Positions 55,916 to 64,000 of a stretch of 64,000 nt of DNA are shown here, one piece after another. The DNA is taken from assembly GCF_037042905.1 (NCBI RefSeq), contig NC_087249.1, forward strand, positions 14,062,901 to 14,126,900. Reading direction: 5' to 3'. The notes below the pieces were generated by a model, which was not told where the DNA came from, did not search any database, and worked only from the letters and a program-made list of their open reading frames with translations. The DNA comes from Lytechinus pictus (lineage: Eukaryota; Echinodermata; Echinoidea; Temnopleuroida; Toxopneustidae). The translations under genes and the position numbers were made by a program. Positions within the stretch are counted from its first letter, which is position 1. The number at the start of each line of letters is the position of its first letter.

Positions 55916-58900
55916 TGGATGATAGGAATAGGGTTAGGAAATATTAAAGCCCAGCGCAAACTACATGATCCTTTGCGATAAGATTTTACATCATTCGATA
56001 TTTTGAACAATCCAACCTATAACATTCAAACTGAGGTTCCAAATAGTGGTATGAATACTGAACTAAAAAAATTTGAGTCTCTTTCGAGCCTCCCTCTAAC
56101 GAATAGAAGCAAATTCAATTCCAAATCGTAATGACAACATCATCAGCTCTGACCTTTTGAAACCCATTAGGATATGAATCTGACCACTAAGCTTGCAGCA
56201 AAGCACTCTGAATTTAGTAATCCTAGCATTATGCCAAACTTCATTATTTTACTTATAGCAACAGCTCCAGGAATGCTCTGATCGAACTTTCACACTTAAT
56301 GCAAAATGTGATTTGTTACAAGAATTACATCATATTTGATAGTGTAGTGTGCACCAGACTTTAGGTTTACGGGCTTTAAAGAGAAGAGAAAATATCTGGA
56401 GAAAATTTAAACAACTGAAAATGCTACTCATGTCAACAAAAGCAATCTGAACAGAAGATTCTTGGTTGAGTTTGTAAGAGTGGTGTATTTTGTTTTTTAC
56501 TTTGATCAGCAAACACATGCAAATAATACAAATATAAAAAAAATATGGGTGAAATTTTTTCCAAGATTTATAAACATGTTTAGAGTGTACTGTTGCAAGT
56601 TTAAGTATTCACCGTTTGAAACTGTTGTGAAGAGCTGAGGATTTTGCTATGATTTTACTGCAAAAGTCTCAACAAATTTTTAATATATTTGCATTTGGGT
56701 AGATTATGATTACACACAAGTGTGGAAAATGTTTTCTTACATCGCTATCAATTATCAAATCGGTCTTTGTTGAATGCTCATCAGAAATACAGCATAAAAA
56801 CTAGTCCTTATAAAAGTGAACTCTTCTACATCTCTCTTTTCAGACAAAAATGAATTAAGAGCACATTTCTAAAAAGAAAAGTAATCTGCATGTGCATGCT
56901 AATAAAGCTGTCAAATCTTCAAAAATAGGCCTTTAATCTCCACAGAGCCTAGGGGAAGTTTATTATCTCCTGGCTCCTCTTGGCCTGGGCAAAATTGTAT
57001 GTAGGGTATTAGAATATCGGCTTGGTGAAAATGTAAATGTCAATATGGAAATTACACATATCTAGGGATCTTATTGTATTATCGGAAAGTGATGGAAATG
57101 GCATCCAGGGATCAGAACCAACACTCAGAATGGCACATTTCTCGCTCTCTTTTAAATTTGTTTTTATCAAAGATGGCAGAAATTGACTATAAGTGACAAT
57201 GGCGGCATATGGATAACATACGGCCCATCAGATACTACTCTCTTATCGTGATCAATTGTAAGAAGAGTCGCGTCTGAATGCAACTAAAGGAAATTAAATG
57301 CAAGTCGGAAATCCATGCTTCTGATCGGATAAACACCAAGTTGCGTTTGATTGCAAGTCTTTATGCAACTTTCCACCAGATTGTAATGGAGGGAAAATTC
57401 TCTTTTATGTGATAACATTGTCATTAATAACTGGAACAAAATTACCTAACAATTTCTCAACGTTATTTCAAAATACAAACAAATGCATTTGTACTTACAT
57501 TGCCTAATCCCAGTGCACTGAATAAAAAGAAGAGAAGGTGAAAACAAAAGAAGTACAATTAGTTAATTTCACTGCATTCACAAGGGCTACAATTATGTGT
57601 GAAAGACAAGGTTTTGGTTAAATATACAGTAGGTGTTTGTTTTTTTATGAATCAATATTCAAAATAATGAAAACATAGTATGCGATCTACTTTATATGTC
57701 AAATGTAAGAACATACTTTTTTGAAGGGGGGGAGGGTAAACTATCAGTTCTAAGAGTAGACCTTAGAACATTTTAATGCTACTTTTATGAAAGAGGGCCC
57801 TAAGGATAGGCAGGTTCATCATATTTCTATATTTTAATATAGCAGCTCGCCCTTCATATTAACATGAATGGGAAATACCAATTTATATGAATTGACATTA
57901 ATTCACCTTATTCCAACAAAAGTGAAAATTGGAAAAGGAATATATATATCTTCCTTTGCATTAAATACTGAGTAACCAACAAAATTATTTTTTTTAGTTA
58001 GACTAATCACTTTACAAATGTTTGCAAATTTCATGTTCATTGGTTCTATGGAATTTGTGGTCTGAAAAAGACAAGATAACTGTATGACAAACAGGGTATT
58101 GTATAACGGACATCTCAAATAAAGATAAACATAGAGAGATAGTTCTAATCGCAGAGACTTACAGCGGTTCTGGCATTCTCCCTCCTCCGCCGCTCGGTGC
58201 TCCTCCCGGGCCTCCTCCTCCTCCTGGGCCTCCTCCGCCCCTTCCTCCTCTCCTTCCTCCCCCTAAACCACCCAACGGTGGATGGCCGAACATCCCTCGT
58301 CCTCCATACGCTCCACCTCCTCCTCCTCCTCCTCCGCCTAAGTAGTCAAATCCCATACCACGTCCACCTCCTCCTCCTCCTCCATACCGGCCTCCTCTAT
58401 AGCCCATGTTACGCCCCATACCCCCTCCTCCTCCTCCTCCAGCTCCCATCTTCTTATTATCGGAGCCGGTGTAGCCCCCATAGTCAAGGGCAAGGAAAGG
58501 CTCAAAGCAATAGGGGTCATACGGTTGGTCAGGGCCCTTGATTGGTGTCTGTGAAAGCAAAGGAAAAATACATACAAGGCACATTAGAATATTTTTTATT
58601 GAACATATTGGTTTTGTTTTGAGCCCTGAGACAGACATATCAAATGTACCTCAAGAAAAGTACATGTAAGTCACTTGGCTTTGTTGCATGGAGTTTCACA
58701 GCTGTTCTCCTGATCCACTTGTTTAGATGTGAGTATGTGTGCAAAAATTAGATTGTTACGGAAAAAGAGGCTGAGCTGGATTACTAGCCAGCCAAGCATC
58801 AATCTTGCATGTAATTTCACTATAGATCCTATACTAACTTTATCCTAACAGAATTTCAATCAAAAATCAGATTAAACATTGTTCCAAAATTATCATTTAC

Positions 58901-61420
58901 AATTTATTTAAATACAAGTAGCAGCAGTGATTTTTTTTTTAAATTTTTTTTTAATTACACAACTGTCCCAAACATCTCAGCCTTGCTTAAGTTTGAAATT
59001 GGTCTGTTAAATGGTTATTTTACATTAAAGATCACAGAAACATTATCTCTCCTTTCATTTCAACACTAAGGATAAAACCCTACCAATACTTATTCGGCGT
59101 ACTTCTTATAATGCTAAACAAGCAATACCTAAATGGCTTAGCTCAGTGCACTTTACTTTAGACACAAACACGTAAAAATCAAATTCTATCTTTTACACAT
59201 GCATTGACACACTTAATATTTATTAATTCATTCAAAAACTATTTCTAACAATGGTTAAGAGGCTTGTGATTTGACTTACAGTGCTGATGAGTTTCTGGAG
59301 CTCCCTCAAAGCATCAATGACCTTATCTGGTGTGCCTCCAACCTGGACAACTCTGTCGGTCGAATTGGGACACACGCGAGAGTAAACCTTGATGTGCGCT
59401 CCAATTTGCTGAAAGATTAAATAGAATTATCTTCATGCCATTTCATGCGTAATTCTGAGAAAAACACCCCAAAGCATATTCCGGAAATACCAATTATTTG
59501 CGGCATTATGGTAACTACCATGGTAGCAGGGCACTGCAGTCAACCAATATCGAGGTTTTCATGACAGTGGTCCCGATTCTGAACTCTGGTTTAATTCAAA
59601 CTTTGTGGTTTAACTATGGATAGCCAATTGTGATAGGTATAGATCGATCTATAACAGTGCAAGATTCAATTTGTTAACTCATTTGACACTAAAATCATTC
59701 ATACCTGACTGGGAATAATTACTGGAGTACATATGTACATGTAGTTCTCTTCATCATTAAAAAATGAGGAAAGAGCCAACTAAAGAAAGGAAACATATAA
59801 TGTAAATAAAATTTTGAAATGCTTGGCTTCCCATAATTTGAACACAGAGATAGGCCATGGCTAGAGTTAACAGGGCTTCAGAATACGAGCCAATGACTCT
59901 AGTGCCAAAGTTACTACAGTATAATTGTAAATCCTCATGAACACACTCTTAATCGGGCTTCATTGTCATGGGAATATATAAAAGACATCACACTATTTAA
60001 GTGGGTGGGGGGGGGGTGATGAAATGATAGTTGAGATAGTTCAACCTCCCCCTCCCATACAATAGAATTGCATTATTCCCAAAGGGTAATTTTTAAACCC
60101 AATGCTTTAACGTGCCTGTTCTGATATTCTTTGTACTGGGTATATTTCCATTTCCATACAAATGCAATCGTGATGAAGCAGTACATTATTCTGAATATGA
60201 TCCAAGAATCTTGTTAAAGAATCATTCAAATTCGGCGCTAACCATCTCTAGGAAACATTAAACCTTGGCCATTATACTGCCATCCCAGGAAAAAAGGAAG
60301 CAACTCTGTGGATAGAGTTTCCTTGTAAATTGAGGACAATGCGTCACTGCTTTATGCGGAAATATAGAGTTACTTACTCTCGAAACATCTATATTTCAGA
60401 AATTGGGCGCTATGTGACTCTAAATCTTTCAGCATCATGTAGGGCATATATAAAAGAATCTCAAATCAAGGAAAGAAGGTAAATTTTGAAAGAAAAAAAA
60501 CAGAGTTGCCCCCTTTGTCATGGAATTGCTGAATAGACACTTGAGTTAAACCTGTTTGCAGAGGGGACCACCTGTTCATTAAGACCACAATTTTGGTTTT
60601 CCTTGAATAGCTTTTTTTCTCATTGAACCTGTTCATCCATAAACACCATCTGCCCATTGTCTCCCTTAGATGCTCATTAACCATCAAAGAATAGCAATTT
60701 ATAGACTGTGCATGACATGTAATCTGAGGGCGCTGCTTGCATGTGATGTCTCAAAATTAAGCTTCCAAAATTCATATCTTCGAAATTCTTCAATAGATTT
60801 TAACCGACCCTCTTTTAATGCTTCTCTGATTTGTCTTGCCTTTGATAATCCCAACTTAGTTTTCAAAGTCTACTTTCCCTTTAAGAGTCAAATAGAGTAA
60901 TAATAATCAGGCAAAAATTATATTTTTATTTTCGGTGGCTACTTTTGACAACTTACTGTTTAAATATGCAACACTGGATAAACTTGAATGAATAGGGATT
61001 TCCGGAGCTCTATAGTTTTTGTTTCCAGGGCTCTTTGAACATTTTTGGGGGCTAAATTGCCTCCAGCACCCGTGTATTTTTTCCCTAATAATAATAATAA
61101 TAATAATCATGATAACAATAATAATACGTGCTGCTTGTAAAGCGCCAAATCAACTCTGTAGAGTGCTCTAGGCTCAAAAAGAATCAAGAAGTTAATAGAA
61201 AGGTTTTTCAGAAAGTTTTTGAAGGACTCAACAGAGACATAATAATAACTTCAGGAATTCTATGCCACAGTATGGGCATGCATGAGCAATGGATCTCAGT
61301 ATATGAAATACGTACCTCCCTCATCTCCTTAATCTTGCATCCTTCTTTGCCGATGATAGCTCCAGCAAGACTCTGATGAACCAAGACACGTACTGAGCAA
61401 TGCTCTGGATTCTGCTTGTT
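49244..61420 (-). CDS. HNRNPK: hnRNP K, 3' part (KH2, Gly-rich region, KH3, C terminus); 5' end outside window
   Basis: Minus-strand exons in transcript order: 61316-61420, 59280-59408, 58163-58548, 57499-57517, 55191-55221, 54648-54685, 53570-53739, 49244-49274 (stop TAG 49244-49246). All are GT/AG and phase-consistent, 909 nt, 302 residues. KH2 spans the first two exons ([19 protein letters not shown] with the GxxG loop GKEG, then [11 protein letters not shown]). [12 protein letters not shown] matches human ESPIKG.AQPYDP. Next comes a Gly-rich, RGG-like stretch of about 100 residues ending GRMPEPL, three very short exons (19, 31 and 38 nt), TTQVTIPKD, and KH3 ([17 protein letters not shown]-type core [20 protein letters not shown]). 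The C terminus is [11 protein letters not shown] against human NSVKQYSGKFF. By family it is a nuclear/cytoplasmic poly(C)-binding protein acting in transcription, splicing and translation. KH1 and the N terminus must lie beyond 64000. Confidence 0.93.
49793..49921. repeat. foldback element (CATGAAAGGACTTATTGGACG family)
   Basis: Same order of segments as 23109-23256: TTCATGAAAGGACTT, TTTTATCTGACAG, CCATAGTAACCA, CAGCCAATCAGAATC, AAGTTGTCAAATCAGACAAC, AATGTTAATGAAACG. Confidence 0.75.
50105..51002 (-). mobile_element. DR1-monomer dispersed element, reverse copy (last hnRNP K intron)
   Basis: Reverse complement of the 40075 copy: starts with GGAATGCCTCTGGCAGTCTC, ends CGCCGCCATCGGAAAAGCGG, CGCCTATAGT, CAATGCAGGTGATAC. 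TGACCTTTGACC (the DR1 complement) is perfect in two monomers and altered in two. Confidence 0.88.
52581..52855 (+). repeat. 69-bp tandem repeat, four units
   Basis: GGTWACAGATAGATTCTGAA, TAAACATGTACTTCAAATAA, AATCTGGGCAGTACATAACA, ACATGTAAA. Units start at 52581, 52650, 52719 and 52788, exactly 69 bp apart. It is in the last hnRNP K intron. Since 69 is a multiple of 3, it also opens repetitive minus-strand frames. Confidence 0.95.
53086..53475. repeat. foldback element with GGGGTTTCACAAG / CTTTGTGAAACACCCC ends
   Basis: Termini GGGGTTTCACAAGAAGTTAC, AGTGTGACTTAG and CAGAGTCACACTGGAACCTT, TGTGAAACACCCCCC are inverted. The interior has short ATTGCAA-type inverted motifs. Confidence 0.7.
53890..54260. 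repeat. SINE tail fragments in opposite orientations
   Basis: CTGCATTTCAAGGAATAAAA at 53897 (reverse) and GGCAGGAATCAATTCCTTGA at 54093 (forward) with GTGATATGTGCTATACAAC and an ATT-rich end match the SINE at 10737-11010. It is in the intron between hnRNP K exons 54648 and 53739. Confidence 0.6.
54331..54590 (+). repeat. GGT/AGT trinucleotide microsatellite
   Basis: About 17 GGT units are followed by AGT units with AGA and CAG variants over 250 bases, 60 bp from the exon 54648-54685 donor side. Open frames (poly-Val, poly-Thr, poly-Leu) are artefacts. Confidence 0.97.
55885..55915 (+). repeat. AT/GA dinucleotide microsatellite
   Basis: ATATATATATATATA followed by GAGAGAGAGAGAGAG in an hnRNP K intron. 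Confidence 0.9.
57499..57517 (-). CDS. 19-nt microexon of hnRNP K
   Basis: This is the stretch between a minus-strand acceptor (..ttcag) and a GTAAGT donor. It completes the Leu codon left by the Gly-rich exon and encodes ALGLGN, ending in phase 0. The next exon (55191-55221, [10 protein letters not shown]) and 54648-54685 are also very short. Skipping only the 19-nt exon would shift the frame; skipping 55191-55221 plus 54648-54685 (69 nt) would keep it. Confidence 0.75.
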
Positions 61421-64000
61421 CTGTATAAAAAAATAAAAACAAAGTAGTATACGATGTGAAAAGGGCAAGTAGAGGTCAAACAGATGATTACTATAATCAT
61501 GTTAAATCATACACCAAAAATCTTCATTCATGAAATATCCCTATCACAGGACTTATTGCAATGATCAATCACACATAAGTTTTTAGCAACACTTATTAAT
61601 CATTTTTTTAAAAACCCTCTTTGTCGAAAATTAAAATCTTTTCTTTTAAAAAGGGATTTGCTTTTCGCTCCCTCTATATTTTAAAATACATGTTTACTTC
61701 GTTCAACACACATTAAAAGCACATGCAAATTAAAGATTAGGTTTGTTTTCCTTTATACTTATTATTATAATATCATTTAGAATAGAGTGGCTGTATCCAT
61801 TTTAATGCATATTTTATTTAAAAAAAGGACTTTTACATTTACCCAATCTAAGATGTTTAAGATGCATCATTAAAAGCCCTAACAAAGTTATACAATTTGA
61901 CTGCATGCACATGCAAATTAGAAAAAAAATATGGAGAACTATGTTATATCCACATATATATATATACAGTATATTTTATACCAACATATTGGTAATCTTT
62001 TTTTATTTTAGGCTTATGTTATTGATGTTATGTTACATGTATGTTGTGTTATTTTTCATTATGTGTTATCATTCTCATTTATTTTATGGCTCTTTATGGT
62101 TTTTTGTTATTTTATGGCTTTGAAAGTCTGTTACACGGTATGGTGATTTTTAAAGAATAATTTCAATGAAACAATCAATCATAAAAGGAAAATCAACTTT
62201 AGTAACGTTTTCCTTCCAAATTAAATTAAGAAATCTTCGCCTAAGGTGTCAGACGAGGGGGAACCATCCACAAAATTCCAGCATTAAACAGACGACTGGC
62301 TCCCGTCATGTAGTCTCAGAAACCGGTTGGGAGAGCGTTCACTGGAGCAGATAATGAACAGAGCGGTAAACCTTCGCCATGCTTGTTTGCCCCCCTGCTT
62401 GCTTGCCTGAACACGGCGTGACAAGAGATTGGCTCCTTCATCATCGAGTCAGCGTCAAGACAACCATACAGGAGAATCAGAATAACATTCAGGAAAGGGT
62501 GTACCAATCAATACACAAATGTGGGCAGGCGGGACTGGGGAATAGAAATGACCAATTTGAAGGGCACAGTTAAAGGGGTAGCTGGAAATAGGCCTATAAC
62601 AAAATTTCATTCGATAAAATGATGCAAAACTTTCTTATCAATTACTTTGTTATTTTCATCTGATTTTGCTATTATATTCTATGCTTTATTTAATTTCACT
62701 ATATTTATTCAGATCACGACATTTCCATTTTTGTAGGAAATGTACTGTTTTCCAAGAGAATGTCAAAGTTGCATTGTGCAGTACCAAAACTCAGTTTTAG
62801 ATCACCTGGAACCCTAGTCGTCGATATTGTCCTTTTCATGCTGCATGTCTATGGGTTAATTGAAATTCAAAGACAAATTGACATTCAAAATGTATCTCTC
62901 TGAGAATAAATTTTGAAATGTGGGGAAATAAATCGGCATCATCAATGTGCACTATACTGCTGAATAATAATTTTGACAACTTGATATTTTACCATTCCAA
63001 CCACAATCACTTATGGGGCCCGTTGCAGAAAGAGTTGCAATCAATCGCAACTCTAAAAATCATGCGCAACTTGATTTTCAACTAATCAACAGCGCGCATT
63101 TGGGACTTGCGATTGATTTTTTGACTTTCGTTTAAACGCAACTCTTTCTGCAACGGACCCCTGATGAGCTCCAAAAGATCAATTCTGATTGGTTCTTGAT
63201 GATTCTGATTGGTCATTGCTATTGATTGCAATTGATTGCAAACTTTTGTGATACAGAACCCCTGTGGTGCACCACAAACAGATACGACTAATAATTGCAA
63301 TTGATTAAAACTCTTGAACACAGTTTGCCATATAGGGGATGTTGCAAGAAAACAGTTGCAATCAATTGCAAATGTTCTGTTTCAATTTTCGAAACAAAAG
63401 ATACATTTAAGTTGTAGCAAACCAGATTACACTGCCTGTGTCAAGAAGCAGATTAGCAATCAACCTCTAATTTGCAATTAATTTCAAAACTTATAGTTCA
63501 AGTTCAAGTTTATTTCATTTCTCAACTCAATGATACAACATAAGAAATTATTACACAGATTGATTTAGGGATCGAAAACACACTTGCAAGTTTCTTCCAA
63601 CATCCAAATAGACTTGCAATTATGATGATTGTATAACTGGTTGTATCTTTGATGTTGAAGAGCGTTAGTTAGCAGGGCCAATGTTACAAAGAGTTGTATT
63701 AGATTCAATGTATATCATCAATTGCAAGTTGAGATGGATTTGAATCAATTGCAACTCTTCGTAAGACAGAGCCCTATGCTTCAAGAATAAGACAGTATGA
63801 TCCATTATGGTCTTTTGCCTTCCTGGAGTGTTCACAGAGCTGAGGCTAGCATTACTCAGCTCGACTGTAATTCCATCTTTTTTTGCGAGCAGTCTCGGGA
63901 GGCATCTCTACAATGGCTGCGTGCGCGGCTCAAAAACTATTGACCCATAGGCGCTATGATCATTAGCATAGATGGATACATCGTATCTTCTTCCCTGCCA
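61421..64000 (-). other. hnRNP K intron upstream of the KH2 exon, with foldback repeats
   Basis: No exon with KH1 or N-terminal similarity was found. Repeats with ends such as GGGCCCGTTGCAGAAAGAGT / ACTCTTTCTGCAACGGACCC (about 63015-63162) and TTACAAAGAGTTGTATTAGA / GCAACTCTTCGTAAGACAGA (about 63678-63773) share the ATTGCAATTGATTGCAA-type interior. Confidence 0.6.

Noticed and set aside
1-64000. CRISPR arrays, bacterial operons or prophage
   Set aside because: The window is eukaryotic, with spliced genes. The regular repeats are mini- or microsatellites without unique spacers.

Overview
This is a eukaryotic (metazoan) window. It is AT-rich, dense in dispersed and foldback repeats, and carries intron-split genes with GT/AG junctions. 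The gene set (lysosomal hexosaminidase, a C1orf43/NICE-3 homologue, hnRNP K), TTAGGG-type interstitial telomere repeats, abundant TACATGTA motifs and poly-G/C runs suggest a marine invertebrate deuterostome, most likely an echinoderm such as a sea urchin. The species assignment is inference. All gene models below were assembled by hand from splice junctions, reading phase and family similarity.

Layout. (1) 2.6-20.3 kb, plus strand: a complete GH20 beta-N-acetylhexosaminidase (HEXA/HEXB ancestor type), 12 coding exons per transcript, 543 residues. One exon exists as two tandem copies (14800-14971 and 15040-15211). Each is 172 nt, and joining both gives a stop codon almost at once, so they look like mutually exclusive exons. 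(2) 24.3-29.9 kb, minus strand: a divergent protein kinase with an N-terminal coiled coil and Pro/Ser/Thr-rich linker. An in-frame TAG separates linker and kinase domain. (3) 32.2-43.0 kb, plus strand: a C1orf43 (NICE-3) homologue, six coding exons, 302 residues. Its last coding segment is followed by four more tandem copies of the same coding block. (4) 49.2-61.4 kb, minus strand: the 3' part of an hnRNP K gene (KH2, Gly-rich region, KH3, C terminus) with a probable 3' UTR of about 2.1 kb. Its 5' exons (including KH1) are not found and lie beyond 64 kb. Genes 1/2 and 3/4 are convergent; genes 2/3 are divergent, about 2.3 kb apart.

Between exons the window is mostly repeats. A roughly 0.9 kb dispersed element, present in introns of three of the four genes, is built of monomers carrying DR1 nuclear-receptor motifs. 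A 1.8 kb inverted-repeat-bounded insertion in C1orf43 intron 1 carries 15 GGTTAG units and about 30 copies of a 42-bp minisatellite. A TIR element of 0.8 kb has a CpG-rich, promoter-like core. There are also tRNA-derived SINEs, many foldback elements and several microsatellites.

The strongest leads are the frame-locked duplicated hexosaminidase exons, which differ at the residue homologous to the human alpha/beta substrate-specificity position; the telomere-repeat-bearing insertion with a nearby uninterrupted paralogue of its target; the tandem C1orf43 terminal-exon copies; and the amber codon in the kinase.
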